27,203 nucleotides of DNA from DASZGI01 sp035938995 (GCF_035938995.1 NZ_DASZGI010000165.1:1-27203), one strand, 5' to 3'. Positions 16,200 through 24,898 are shown, numbered from the stretch's first letter. Numbers and translations: made by a program. Notes: generated by a model not told the origin, from the letters alone.

Positions 16200-16267
16200 G
16201 CGCGAGACGCGCCAGTGTGACAAATCTCTCGCCGCGGCTCTCGCGCCGGAACCACTCCGGAACCACT
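16200..16267. repeat. Inverted repeat and 11-bp tandem repeat between convergent genes
   Basis: GCGCGAGA (16200-16207) and TCTCGCGC (16239-16246) are perfect inverted copies with a 31-nt loop, possibly a weak bidirectional terminator. Directly after, CCGGAACCACT is repeated in tandem (16246-16256 and 16257-16267), the second copy running into the nadA stop codon. Confidence 0.5.
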
Positions 16268-17447
16268 ACGGCAGCGCGAGCATCCGCTCCAGCGCGAGCT
16301 TGGAGTAGCGGGCGGTCTCCGGGTCCACCGTGATCCGGTTGACCACCGTGCCCGCGACCAGCGACTCGAGCGCCCACACCAGGTGCGGCAGGTCGATCCG
16401 GTTCATCGTCGAGCAGTAGCACACCGTCTTGTCGAGGAAGACGATCTGCTTGTCAGGGTGCGCGTTTGCCAGGCGGCGCACCAGGTTGAGTTCGGTGCCG
16501 ACGGCCCACGCGGTGCCCGGCTCGGCGGCTTCCAGGGTCTTGATGATGTACTCGGTCGATCCGACGTAGTCCGCCTTCTCGACCACTTCGTGGCGGCACT
16601 CCGGGTGCACGAGGACGTTCACGCCGGGTATGCGCTCGCGCACCTCGTCGACACACTCGGCGGTGAACCGGCCGTGCACCGAGCAGTGCCCGCGCCAGAG
16701 GATCATCTTCGCCGAGCGCAGCTGCTCCTCGGTCAGGCCGCCGTCCGGCTTGAACGGGTTGTAGAGCACGCAGTCGTCGAGGGACATGCCGAGCTGCCGC
16801 ACCGCCGTGTTGCGGCCGAGGTGCTGGTCCGGCAGGAAGAGCACCTGCTCGCCCTGCTCGAACGCCCACCGCAGGGCACGCTCGGCGTTGGAGCTGGTGC
16901 AGATCGTGCCGCCGTGCTTCCCGGTGAAGGCCTTGATGTCGGCCGAGGAGTTCATGTAGGAGACGGGTACCACCCGGTCGGCGATGCCGACCGCGGTGAG
17001 CGTGTCCCAGCACTGCTCGACCTGTTCCGCCGTGGCCATGTCGGCCATTGAACAGCCGGCCGCGAGGTCGGGCAGGACGACCTGCTGCGCTTCGGAGGTC
17101 AGGATGTCCGCCGACTCGGCCATGAAGTGCACGCCGCAGAAGACGATGTATTCAGCCTGCGGGCGGCCGGCGGCGTCCCGGGCGAGCTTGAACGAGTCGC
17201 CGGTGACGTCGGCGAACTGCACGACCTCGTCCCGCTGGTAGTGGTGGCCCAGCACGAAGACCCGGTCACCGAGCGCGGCCTTGGCCCGTGCGGCCCGTTC
17301 GACCAGGTCGGGGTCGCTCGGCGCGGGAAGGTCGCCCGGGCACTCGACCCCGCGCTCGCTGCGCGGATCGGCGGCCTTGCCGAGCAGCAGCAGGGCGAGC
17401 GGAGTGGCGGCGGGCTCAGAGAAAGGCCGATCGGTGGTGACGGTCAC
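16266..17447 (-). CDS. nadA: Quinolinate synthase A
   Basis: Condenses iminoaspartate with dihydroxyacetone phosphate to quinolinate in de novo NAD synthesis; needs a [4Fe-4S] cluster. 393 aa. The three likely cluster cysteines are Cys104 in CGVHFMAE, Cys255 in WRGHCSVHGRF and Cys345 in VCYCSTM. Substrate-binding motifs LGHHYQRDEV, GCSMAD, SYMNSSA, CTSSNAE and STEYI are intact. The start is a GTG at 17447 (MTVTTDRPFSE). nadB and nadC are not adjacent. It diverges from an ErpA-type Fe-S carrier across 200 bp, a sensible pairing for a cluster-dependent enzyme. Confidence 0.96.
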   Translation of the reverse strand: MTVTTDRPFSEPAATPLALLLLGKAADPRSERGVECPGDLPAPSDPDLVERAARAKAALGDRVFVLGHHYQRDEVVQFADVTGDSFKLARDAAGRPQAEYIVFCGVHFMAESADILTSEAQQVVLPDLAAGCSMADMATAEQVEQCWDTLTAVGIADRVVPVSYMNSSADIKAFTGKHGGTICTSSNAERALRWAFEQGEQVLFLPDQHLGRNTAVRQLGMSLDDCVLYNPFKPDGGLTEEQLRSAKMILWRGHCSVHGRFTAECVDEVRERIPGVNVLVHPECRHEVVEKADYVGSTEYIIKTLEAAEPGTAWAVGTELNLVRRLANAHPDKQIVFLDKTVCYCSTMNRIDLPHLVWALESLVAGTVVNRITVDPETARYSKLALERMLALP

Positions 17448-17649
17448 AGCGCGCCTCGCATGGTTCCGGACCCTTTTCGTCGAACTGACGCGAACTATCG
17501 TACCTCAGGGCCGCACACGACGGCGACGGACTGTGCGACCATGGCAGGTAAGGGAAGGGGCAGCGGCGGGCCGTGGGAATACCCGATCGCCGGTCCGGTG
17601 TTACCACCGGGCGACCCGACGAACCGCAGACATAAGGCAGGCAGAGCAG

Positions 17650-18006
17650 ATGACGGTTGAGGTTGGAATCACCGCGAAGCAGGACGGCATCATCCTGACG
17701 GATGTCGCCGCGTCCAAGGTGAAGAGCCTGCTCGACCAGGAAGGACGCGACGACCTCTCGCTACGCGTCCAGGTGCAGCCGGGCGGTTGTTCGGGGCTGC
17801 GCTACCAGCTCTACTTCGACGACCGTGCGCTGGACGGCGACGTGGTCTCCGAGTTCGGCAGCGTGAAGGTCGTCACTGACCGGATGAGCGCTCCGTACCT
17901 GATCGGCGCCACCGTGGACTTCGTGGACACCATCGAGAAGCAGGGCTTCACGATCGACAACCCGAACGCCACCGGCTCCTGCGCCTGCGGCGAGAGCTTC
18001 AACTAG
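17650..18006 (+). CDS. erpA: ErpA/HesB-type iron-sulfur cluster carrier
   Basis: 118-aa A-type carrier that delivers Fe-S clusters to apo-enzymes. All three ligand cysteines are present: Cys47 in PGGCSGL and Cys111/Cys113 in GSCACGESF. The ATG start has AAGGCAGG about 10 nt upstream. The divergent neighbour is the Fe-S enzyme NadA. A cysteine desulfurase lies 2 kb downstream on the other strand. The exact subfamily (ErpA versus IscA/SufA) cannot be fixed by eye. Confidence 0.93.
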   Translation: MTVEVGITAKQDGIILTDVAASKVKSLLDQEGRDDLSLRVQVQPGGCSGLRYQLYFDDRALDGDVVSEFGSVKVVTDRMSAPYLIGATVDFVDTIEKQGFTIDNPNATGSCACGESFN

Positions 18007-18024
18007 AGCGACGCGACGGCTTAA

Positions 18025-18391
18025 ATCCGTCCGGTTGGGCGGCCGCGCGCATGAGGCGCGTTGGTCGGGATGTCGGATGAGGCGGGCAGGCGAGGCTGCT
18101 GCTGGTCGTGAGACTGAGGGCTCGGCACCGCTGATCAGGCGTGTGCCGGGCCTTCGGCGTGCCCGTACGTCGATCGGCCTTCTCGGGAGCCCGCCGTCGC
18201 TCTGCTCGATCCGTCGGGTTGGGTGGGCCGAGCATGAGGTGCGTTGGTCGGGATGTCGGATGAGGCGGGCAGGCGAGGCTGCTGCCGGTTGTGGGACCGA
18301 GGGCTCGGCGCCGCTGATCAGGCGTGCGCCGGGCCTTCGGCATGTCCGTACGTCGATCGGCCTTTTCTGAAGCCCGCCGTCGTTCTGCTCG
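18025..18391. repeat. Two tandem copies of a ~183-bp unit
   Basis: Copy 1 runs about 18025-18208 and copy 2 about 18209-18391. Anchors: TTGGTCGGGATGTCGGATGA at 18061 and 18244, GTACGTCGATCGGCCTT once in each copy, and GCCCGCCGTCG near each end. The copies agree at roughly nine positions in ten by eye, with a 1-bp indel. The period is 61 codons, so both strands keep open frames through it, but no start, ribosome site or protein pattern supports coding. Confidence 0.88.
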
Positions 18392-18706
18392 CGCCGCTCC
18401 TGTGCGGTGAGGCTGCCGGTCCGCACGGCGAGCGGGGCCGAGTGCCCGGGCGGCCTTCCCGCGCCGCGCGGACGCCTCGGCATGAAACCGGTCGCCTTGA
18501 GCTCGAGGCTCACTCGGAAGCTCAGTCGAGTGGGGGGCCTTCCGCTTTGGCGTCGCTCTTGCGCCATTCGAGTGGTCTTTGAGGCGGCGTCCACCGTTCG
18601 GCCCAACGGGACTCGTTCAAACGCGTGCTCGGTCGAACAGGCCGAGGGCCGCGGACCTCCATCTGCGCCCCTCCGCGGGCCCGTCTCTGTCTCCAGATGC
18701 AGACGC

Positions 18707-18756
18707 GGCAGGACCCCCGACCGTCGCTACCCACAAACGACGGCGGGGGTCCTGCC
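18707..18756. terminator. Strong hairpin, likely intrinsic terminator
   Basis: Arms 18707-18726 and 18738-18756 pair over 19 bp (13 bp, a bulged A at 18720, then 6 bp) around the 11-nt loop CTACCCACAAA, followed on the plus strand by CTTTGTG after the right arm. It lies 700 bp after the erpA-like gene (plus) and 215 bp past the end of the minus-strand lipoprotein gene, so it may stop either transcript. Confidence 0.7.
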
Positions 18757-18971
18757 TTTGTGCGACGGATCCCGCACCAGTGCGCCGACTGGTGGCTGCC
18801 CGGGACCCGCTACGGCGTCCATAGTGCCGGGGGGAGAGCACCATGGGCGCGAGCCTCGTCCGTTACTCCCCGTGTAACGGTGGACACCTTTCCAGCGTGT
18901 GCCGTATCACTCAGTGTAACGCCTCAACCGGTCTACAGAAGACTTAACGGTTCCATTGCCCAAGAGGTTCC

Positions 18972-19730
18972 CTACCGATTCGAAGTCACTCCTGAATTCA
19001 CCGAACCGGGCAGCGGAAGCGGGATCACTCCCACGCCCCCGGCCGCCCGGCCGGACGCCAGATCGATGACCGGCCGGTTCCCCAGCGGCGCGGACAGGTG
19101 GGCCGGGAAGTCGGCGATGCGCACCAGCATCGGGCACATGACCCCGACCTTCACCGGTAGATGTGCCAGCCCCACCGCGACCTGGCTCGCGGATTCCTGA
19201 ACCACGACTACGTAGCGTCCGCACGCGCCGGCCTGCGCCTCGATCTCCAGGTACAGGGTGCGGCCGTCAGCGCTGCGCCCTATCTGCTCTATCGGCACGT
19301 AGTGGGCTCCGGCCGGAAGAGTGGACGCCTGGGCCTCCGGGCTGCCCAGTTGGCCACCGCCGCCCTGTGCCGGACCGCCTGGGTTGACCGAAGAGGTCAC
19401 GCCGGGCGAGGCCGAGCCCGAGCCGGCGCTTCCGCTCCCGCCGGATGCCGATGCCGATGCCGACGCTGACGGCGTCGGCGACGTGACCGGGGCTCCGGTC
19501 AGCGTCCCGCCGGCTGCCGCCGGCCCGACTGACTTGGTGCTCGCGCACGCCGCGAGGGCGGCGGTCAGCACAAGCACACTCGCCGCGCTGACGATCGCGA
19601 GCGCGCCGCGGCGGGCGCGTCGTCGACCGCGCACGGTGCGCCTGGCCGTCGCGCTGGCGCTCCGGCCTTCGTTCGTGGATAGATCGCGCATACCGGGTGG
19701 GCCCTCGGCACCGCGTACTTCGTTGGGCAT
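18972..19730 (-). CDS. Predicted lipoprotein of unknown function
   Basis: 252 aa from the ATG at 19730, chosen for AAAGGGAC about 10 nt upstream; the frame is open to 19763, and another ATG lies at 19691. A basic stretch (RRTVRGRRRARRG) and hydrophobic segment end in the lipobox LTAALAAC (Cys62), so it should be a lipid-anchored surface protein. A Ser/Ala/Gly/Pro-rich linker (about residues 70-125) leads to a compact C-terminal domain beginning HYVPIEQIGRSADGRTLYLE, with two cysteines (AGACGRY and VMCPM) that may form a disulfide. I do not recognise the domain. It is 157 bp downstream of the desulfurase-TusA gene on the same strand. Confidence 0.82.
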   Translation of the reverse strand: MPNEVRGAEGPPGMRDLSTNEGRSASATARRTVRGRRRARRGALAIVSAASVLVLTAALAACASTKSVGPAAAGGTLTGAPVTSPTPSASASASASGGSGSAGSGSASPGVTSSVNPGGPAQGGGGQLGSPEAQASTLPAGAHYVPIEQIGRSADGRTLYLEIEAQAGACGRYVVVVQESASQVAVGLAHLPVKVGVMCPMLVRIADFPAHLSAPLGNRPVIDLASGRAAGGVGVIPLPLPGSVNSGVTSNR

Positions 19731-19887
19731 CTCGACGCCGTCCCTTTCGTTGACTGCGTTCACCCGCGTCGCCGCCGTCGGCTACAGCTTGCCGCGGTCG
19801 GCGGTATTCCGCCGGTCATCGATTGGACGGAGCCGGTCCGCGCCGGGTTCCACTCGATTCGACCGACTTTCTCGGACCGGCGGACCG

Positions 19888-21372
19888 TCAGCGGTCGCGG
19901 CGGACCAGATAGGCCACCGCGTCGGCGCCACGCTCCGGGACCGGCTCCTCGCCGAGGTACGTCTGCTCCCGCATCCGACACCAGGCAGGGATGTCCAGGC
20001 GCGCCGCCACGTCATCCGCCAGCACGCTGATCGTGCCACCGATCGGCACGTCGTCGATGTGCTTTGCCAACTCGATCACCGGAATGGGGCATTTGCGGCC
20101 GAGCGCGTTGATGACTACTGCCGTGGCTGATGTCTGCTGCCCGGTGGTCGGCTCAGGTTCCGACGCGGCCGATTCGGCTGCCGTCGCCACCGCCGCTGCC
20201 ACCGCCGTCAGCGTCGACGGAGCTTGAGCGCGGACGGCTGCGACAACGCCGGGAAGCACGTCCAAGAAGCGGTCCACATCTTCTGCCGTGATCCCCCACG
20301 GCAGCGACACTCGCACGTTGCCGTGGCTTAGCACGCCCATCGACTCGAGGACATGACTGGGCGTCAGCGTCGAAGCCGTGCACGACGATCCCGACGAGAC
20401 CGAGAATCCCGCCTTGTCCAGCTCGAGCAGCAGCGCTTCCCCCTCGGCGTACAGGCAGGAGAAGGTCACGATGTGCGGCAGCCTGCGCTCCGGATCGCCG
20501 ACGATCTCGACGTCGGGCACGGACTCGGCGACCCGCGCCCGGATCCGGTCCACCAGCTCCCGGTGCCGGGCCGCCACCGTGTCGCGCTCGCTCTCGCGCG
20601 CCCGCAACGCCGCTGCGGCCGCAAGTACCGCCGGGACATTCACGGGACCTGGCGAGCGTCCGCGTTCGCGTTCGTCCTCTGGCCAGGCCGGCGCGAACCG
20701 AGTGCCCTTACGCACAGCGAGCACGCCCACGCCCGACGGGCCGCCCCACTTGCGTGCCGACCCACACAGCGCCGACCAATACCGCGGCGCCGGAATCCGC
20801 CCGAGCGCCGCCGCAGCGTCCACAAGCAGCGGCACCCCCGCATCCGCACACAGCTCCCAAGCCCGCTCCACCGGCTGGAGCGTCCCTACCTCATGGTTGG
20901 CGGCCTGAACACAGGCGAGTGCGACAGCGGGGGATGCTGTACCTCCCGTGGTGAGCGCAGCGGCGAGGGCGTCTAGATCAACCGCGCCGTACCGCGATAC
21001 CGGGACCGAGACCCGCTCCCCGCCGACTCGCGCGGCAGTGAATTCGGCCGCGTGAAGCACCGCCGAGTGCTCGACCGCGCCGGTGACGATCCGCGGCCCG
21101 CCCACGCCCCCGGCCCGCAGCGACCGGCTTTGCGTGATGCCGGCCACCGCCGCGTGGATCGCCGTCGTCCCTGACGGGGTGAACACCGTCTCGTCCGGTC
21201 GGGCGCCGATCACCTCAGCGACCGCCTCGCGCGCAGCGTCGAGCAGCATGCGCGCCCGGCGCCCCTCCCGATACAGCCGGTCGGCATCCGCCCAGCCGTC
21301 CTCCAAGGCCGCGAGATACGCCTCGCGGGCCACCGGGTCCATCGGCTCCCCGGACGCGGCATCCAAGAACAT
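19888..21372 (-). CDS. Cysteine desulfurase fused to a TusA-like sulfurtransferase domain
   Basis: 494 aa from the ATG at 21372 (MFLDAASGEPMDPVAR, the normal start of a class-V aminotransferase; the frame is open to 21441). Residues 1-380 are an IscS/NifS-like PLP enzyme: ANHEVGT (159-164), Asp185, PLP lysine Lys208 in GSARKWGG (the usual His before Lys is Arg), and the persulfide-forming Cys331 in SSGSSCT. An Ala/Thr-rich linker (about 381-415) joins a TusA domain from about 418 with the sulfur-carrying CPIP motif (Cys428). One chain could thus take sulfur from cysteine and relay it internally. The same fusion is, from memory, seen in Streptomyces. Divergent from ctaC. Confidence 0.92.
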   Translation of the reverse strand: MFLDAASGEPMDPVAREAYLAALEDGWADADRLYREGRRARMLLDAAREAVAEVIGARPDETVFTPSGTTAIHAAVAGITQSRSLRAGGVGGPRIVTGAVEHSAVLHAAEFTAARVGGERVSVPVSRYGAVDLDALAAALTTGGTASPAVALACVQAANHEVGTLQPVERAWELCADAGVPLLVDAAAALGRIPAPRYWSALCGSARKWGGPSGVGVLAVRKGTRFAPAWPEDERERGRSPGPVNVPAVLAAAAALRARESERDTVAARHRELVDRIRARVAESVPDVEIVGDPERRLPHIVTFSCLYAEGEALLLELDKAGFSVSSGSSCTASTLTPSHVLESMGVLSHGNVRVSLPWGITAEDVDRFLDVLPGVVAAVRAQAPSTLTAVAAAVATAAESAASEPEPTTGQQTSATAVVINALGRKCPIPVIELAKHIDDVPIGGTISVLADDVAARLDIPAWCRMREQTYLGEEPVPERGADAVAYLVRRDR

Positions 21373-21704
21373 GACATCGACTCTATGCCTGATGATCGAC
21401 CGCGACGCAGTAGGAGGCCCAGAGGCCGCCGGTATGGACATCAGACGTCCGACACCGTCGCACGCCGGAGGGCGGCGGCGGGTGCAAATACCCGGATTCC
21501 GCTGCGATCTGACCTGGGATTAGCCCGTACGCGTGAGGCGAAGATCCGCGTCTCCGGCACGGGGGGTACCTGCCCGCGTCCGGCGAAAGGCGCTGGAGTA
21601 GGGTTTGGCCGCAGAACTGAACCCCTGCCCGCACTCCGGGCGCCGCGGGCCTGTTGCCGGCCGCGGTGATATCGGTAGCAGGGCGAGACTTCGGGAAGGG
21701 TACG
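21373..21704. promoter_or_regulatory. Divergent intergenic region, desulfurase / ctaC
   Basis: 332 bp that must hold promoters for both directions. GAGTAGGGTTTGG near 21596 contains a Streptomyces-like -10 hexamer (TAGGGT) about 100 bp ahead of ctaC, without a clear -35 box. The ribosome site GGGAAGGG (21693-21700) lies 4 nt before the ctaC TTG. No riboswitch or long palindrome seen. Confidence 0.3.
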
Positions 21705-22673
21705 TTGAGTCAGTACGGCTCCGAACGCAGGCCGCGCCCGCTGAGCGATCCCGCTCCGGGGCGCCGGGCCACTGCGTCTAGAAAGCGGCGCCTGGTCGCC
21801 CGCGCGGCGCTGGCCGCCGCCGTCCTGGTGGCGGCCTCGGGCTGCACCAACAACGCCTTCACCCGGCTCGGCTTCCCCGACCCGGCGTCGGCCGAGGCCC
21901 CGACCATCCTGCACCTGTGGCAGGGGTCGTGGATCGCCGCGTTCGCCGTGGGTGCCCTGATGTGGGGTCTGATCATCTGGACCAGCATCTTCCACCGGCG
22001 CTCGCGGCACGGCATCGAAGTGCCGCCGCAGACGCGCTACAACATCCCGATCGAGCTGCTGTACACCGCGGTGCCGCTCATCATGGTGTCGGTGTTGTTC
22101 TACTTCACCGCCAAAGACGAGTCGATGCTGCTTAAGATCACCCCGGATCAGCAGGCGAGCATCAACGTCGTCGGCCGGCAGTGGAGCTGGACCTTCAACT
22201 ACAACTACGACGCCGCCACCGGCAAGCCGACCGGCGACATGGTGTACGAAGCCGGCACCCCGGGCGTGCCGCCCACCCTGTACCTGCCCCTGAACGAGAA
22301 GGTCAAGTTCACCCTGACCTCGCCGGACGTGATCCACTCGTTCTGGATCCCGGCGTTCCTGTTCAAGCTGGACGTGGTGCCGGGCCGGGTCAACCAGTTC
22401 GAGCTGACCCCGAGCCGCGAGGGCACTTACATCGGTGAGTGCGCCGAGCTGTGCGGCGTGGACCACTCCCGGATGCTGTTCACCGTCAAGGTGGTCAGCC
22501 CGCAGGAGTACCAGCAGCAGCTCACCCAGCTCGCGGCCGAGGGCAAGACGGGCGGCCTCACCGTCGGCGGCTGCGGCGCCTACAACCCCGCCTCCGTATC
22601 GGTCAACGCGTGCCGCGTCGGCCCGGAGACCGGAGTCAAGGGACAGAACGCGACTGGAGGGGCGGGCTGGTGA
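21705..22673 (+). CDS. ctaC: Cytochrome c oxidase subunit II (aa3 type), lipoprotein form
   Basis: Receives electrons through its CuA centre and passes them to subunit I. 322 aa from a TTG at 21705, chosen because GGGAAGGG lies 4 nt upstream; the open frame reaches back to 21654. The signal ends in lipobox VAASGC (Cys47), so the mature protein is lipid-anchored, as usual in actinobacteria. Two membrane helices (about 73-96 and 113-135) precede the periplasmic-side cupredoxin domain. The CuA ligands are complete: His211 (DVIHSFW), Cys246, Glu248, Cys250, His254 and Met257 in ECAELCGVDHSRM. The stop overlaps the ctaD start (GTGA). Confidence 0.96.
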   Translation: MSQYGSERRPRPLSDPAPGRRATASRKRRLVARAALAAAVLVAASGCTNNAFTRLGFPDPASAEAPTILHLWQGSWIAAFAVGALMWGLIIWTSIFHRRSRHGIEVPPQTRYNIPIELLYTAVPLIMVSVLFYFTAKDESMLLKITPDQQASINVVGRQWSWTFNYNYDAATGKPTGDMVYEAGTPGVPPTLYLPLNEKVKFTLTSPDVIHSFWIPAFLFKLDVVPGRVNQFELTPSREGTYIGECAELCGVDHSRMLFTVKVVSPQEYQQQLTQLAAEGKTGGLTVGGCGAYNPASVSVNACRVGPETGVKGQNATGGAGW

Positions 22674-24406
22674 CCGCGATCAACGACCCGGCGATCGGCC
22701 ACGCGACACCGTCCGTCACCGCGTACCGCACGCGGCAGCCCGGCTCGGTCTTCATCAAGTGGATCACGACCACCGACCACAAGGTCATCGGGTTCCTCTA
22801 CCTGATCACCTCGTGCATCTTCTTCGGCTTCGGCGGCCTGCTCGCGCTGCTCATCCGCACCGAGCTGGCCCGTCCCGGGCTGCAGCTGCTGACGCCCGAG
22901 CAGTTCAACCAGGCGTTCACCATGCACGGCACGATCATGCTGCTGATGTTCGCGACCCCGCTGTTCGCCGGGTTCGCCAACGCGATCATGCCGCTGCAGA
23001 TCGGCGCGCCCGACGTGGCGTTCCCGCGGCTGAACGCGCTCGCGTACTGGCTGTTCCTGTTCGGCTCGCTGATCGCGGTCAGCGGCTTCCTCACTCCGCA
23101 GGGCGCGGCTGACTTCGGCTGGTTCGCCTACTCGCCGCTGTCCAGCGCGATCCACTCGCCGGGAGTCGGCGGCGACCTGTGGATCATGGGTCTCGCGATG
23201 TCCGGCTTCGGGACCATCGTCGGCGCGGTGAACTTCATCACCACGATCATCACCATGCGCATGCCCGGCATGACGATGTTCCGGATGCCGATCTTCACCT
23301 GGAACATCCTGCTGACCTCGGTCCTGGTGCTGCTCGCCTTCCCGGTCCTGGCCGCGGCGCTGTTCGCGCTCGAGGTGGACCGGCGGCTGGGCGCGCACAT
23401 CTTCGACGCCTCCAACGGCGGCGCGATCCTGTGGCAGCACCTGTTCTGGTTCTTCGGGCATCCGGAGGTCTACATCGTGGCGCTGCCGTTCTTCGGCATC
23501 GTCACCGAGATCTTCCCGGTGTTCAGCCGCAAGCCGATCTTCGGCTACTCCGGGCTGGTGTTCGCGACCCTGAGCATCGCGGGCCTGTCGGTGACCGTGT
23601 GGGCGCACCACATGTTCACCACCGGCGCGGTCATGCTGCCGTTCTTCGCCTTCATGACGTACCTGATCGCGGTGCCCACCGGGGTGAAGTTCTTCAACTG
23701 GGTCGGCACCATGTGGCGGGGCTCGCTCTCCTTCGACACCCCGCTGCTGTGGTCCGTCGGCTTCCTGGTGACGTTCCTGTTCGGCGGACTGACCGGAATC
23801 CTGCTGGCCTCGCCGCCGATCGACTTCGCGGTCCAGGACTCGTACTTCGTGGTCGCGCACTTCCACTACGTGCTGTTCGGCACGGTGGTGTTCGCGATGT
23901 TCGCCGGCTTCTACTTCTGGTGGCCGAAGTGGACCGGCAAGATGCTCGACGAACGGCTCGGCAAGATCCACTTCTGGACGCTGTTCATCGGCTTCCACAC
24001 CACGTTCCTGGTGCAGCACTGGCTCGGCGCCGAGGGCATGCCCCGCCGTTACGCCGACTACCTGGCGTCCAACGGCTGGACCACCCTCAACACCGTCTCC
24101 ACGATCGGCTCGTACCTGCTGGGCATGTCCACGATCCCGTTCCTCTACAACGTCTACAAGACGGCGAAGACGGGCAAGCGGGTCACCGTGGACGACCCGT
24201 GGGGCTGGGGACGCTCGCTGGAGTGGGCCACCTCCTGCCCGCCGCCGCGGCACAATTTCACGTCGCTGCCCCGGGTGCGGTCCGAGTCCCCGGCCTTCGA
24301 CCTGCACCACCCCGAAGTGGCGCTGATGGAGATCGCCAACGGCGAACGCGGGCACGCGGCCAAGAAGGCGCTGGCGCGCGACCGCGCCGCGGAGAAGGGC
24401 GAGTGA
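22670..24406 (+). CDS. ctaD: Cytochrome c oxidase subunit I (aa3 type)
   Basis: Catalytic subunit reducing O2 to water and pumping protons. 578 aa from the GTG at 22670, which overlaps the ctaC stop by four bases and has GGAGGGG about 8 nt upstream. About twelve membrane helices. Low-spin heme ligands His86 (MHGTIM) and His399, high-spin heme His397 (VAHFHYVL), CuB ligands His264 with cross-linked Tyr268 (WFFGHPEVY), His313 and His314; Glu266 is the D-channel glutamate. The cytosolic C-terminus (about 510-578) ends in a charged tail. Operon ctaC-ctaD-ctaF. Confidence 0.97.
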   Translation: MTAINDPAIGHATPSVTAYRTRQPGSVFIKWITTTDHKVIGFLYLITSCIFFGFGGLLALLIRTELARPGLQLLTPEQFNQAFTMHGTIMLLMFATPLFAGFANAIMPLQIGAPDVAFPRLNALAYWLFLFGSLIAVSGFLTPQGAADFGWFAYSPLSSAIHSPGVGGDLWIMGLAMSGFGTIVGAVNFITTIITMRMPGMTMFRMPIFTWNILLTSVLVLLAFPVLAAALFALEVDRRLGAHIFDASNGGAILWQHLFWFFGHPEVYIVALPFFGIVTEIFPVFSRKPIFGYSGLVFATLSIAGLSVTVWAHHMFTTGAVMLPFFAFMTYLIAVPTGVKFFNWVGTMWRGSLSFDTPLLWSVGFLVTFLFGGLTGILLASPPIDFAVQDSYFVVAHFHYVLFGTVVFAMFAGFYFWWPKWTGKMLDERLGKIHFWTLFIGFHTTFLVQHWLGAEGMPRRYADYLASNGWTTLNTVSTIGSYLLGMSTIPFLYNVYKTAKTGKRVTVDDPWGWGRSLEWATSCPPPRHNFTSLPRVRSESPAFDLHHPEVALMEIANGERGHAAKKALARDRAAEKGE

Positions 24407-24410
24407 CGGC

Positions 24411-24809
24411 ATGAAGATCACCGCACGCATCTTTCTGATCGTCGCGATCTTCTTCTTCCTCGACGTGCCGGTCTACTGGTGGCTCTCGCACGACCCGACC
24501 GGGACCGCGGCGCTCATCATGGCCTTCGGCATGAGCGGGATGATCTACTTCTACCTCGACTTCACCGTGCGGCGGATCGGACCGGGTCCCGACGACCGGG
24601 ACGACGCGGAGCCGTACGAGGGCGCCGGGGAGTTGGGGTTCTTCTCCCCGCACAGCTGGTGGCCGTTCGTCATGGCGGCCGGCGCCGCGGGGGTCTTCCT
24701 CGGAATCGCGGTCGGTTTCTGGCTGTGCTACTTCGCTCTGCCTTTCATGGCGTACGGAATTTACGGCCTCGTCTTCGAGTACTACCGGGGCGAGAACAAG
24801 CACTACTGA
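24411..24809 (+). CDS. ctaF: Cytochrome c oxidase subunit IV (actinobacterial CtaF)
   Basis: 132 aa. Four membrane helices: two in the N-terminal half (IFLIVAIFFFLDVPVYWWL; ALIMAFGMSGMIYFYLDF) and two after the HSWWPF motif; a charged loop (about residues 56-80) lies between. It starts 4 bp after the ctaD stop. Length, topology and the terminal FEYYRGENKHY match the small extra oxidase subunit of actinobacteria. ctaE and qcrCAB are not in the window. Confidence 0.93.
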   Translation: MKITARIFLIVAIFFFLDVPVYWWLSHDPTGTAALIMAFGMSGMIYFYLDFTVRRIGPGPDDRDDAEPYEGAGELGFFSPHSWWPFVMAAGAAGVFLGIAVGFWLCYFALPFMAYGIYGLVFEYYRGENKHY

Positions 24810-24864
24810 GCGCCTAAGACACCGCTGCCGGAGACAAGGTAGTGGGTCTGTAACAACTCTCCTA

Positions 24865-24898
24865 CGAGGGCCGACGTGGATCTACGCGTCGGCCCTCG
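24865..24898. terminator. Intrinsic terminator of the ctaCDF operon
   Basis: CGAGGGCCGACG (24865-24876) and CGTCGGCCCTCG (24887-24898) form a perfect 12-bp stem with a 10-nt loop, 55 bp after the ctaF stop. No long T-run follows, as is common at high GC. Confidence 0.72.

Larger units (their letters stand above)
18007..18971. other. Gene-poor 965-bp region with tandem duplication and terminator
   Basis: No ORF here resembles a protein family, and both strands stay open only because of GC-rich composition. It contains the 183-bp tandem duplication (18025-18391), a GC-rich spacer without recognisable content (18392-18706), the strong hairpin 18707-18756, and an AT-richer tail (about 18850-18970) with GTGTAACG twice and CTTAACGG once. 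CGTTAC and GTAACG there form a short hairpin near 18861-18880. No RNA gene was recognised. Confidence 0.6.

Noticed and set aside
18035..18370. Plus-strand 111-codon frame in the duplicated region
   Set aside because: No ribosome site, Arg/Gly-rich shadow composition, no recognisable family.
18025..18391. CRISPR array
   Set aside because: Two long contiguous copies with no short repeat/spacer alternation and no cas genes.
17761..18606. Minus-strand open frame with 61-residue internal repeats
   Set aside because: It runs antisense through the ErpA-type gene and owes its repeats to the 183-bp DNA duplication; no ribosome site or family pattern.
18960..19010. tRNA T-arm-like sequence (GATTCGAAGTC)
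   Set aside because: No acceptor stem or anticodon arm can be drawn around it, and it overlaps the lipoprotein coding end.
22580..24430. 616-codon open frame on the minus strand opposite ctaD
   Set aside because: Shadow of ctaD; an Arg/Glu/His/Gln-rich product with no domain.
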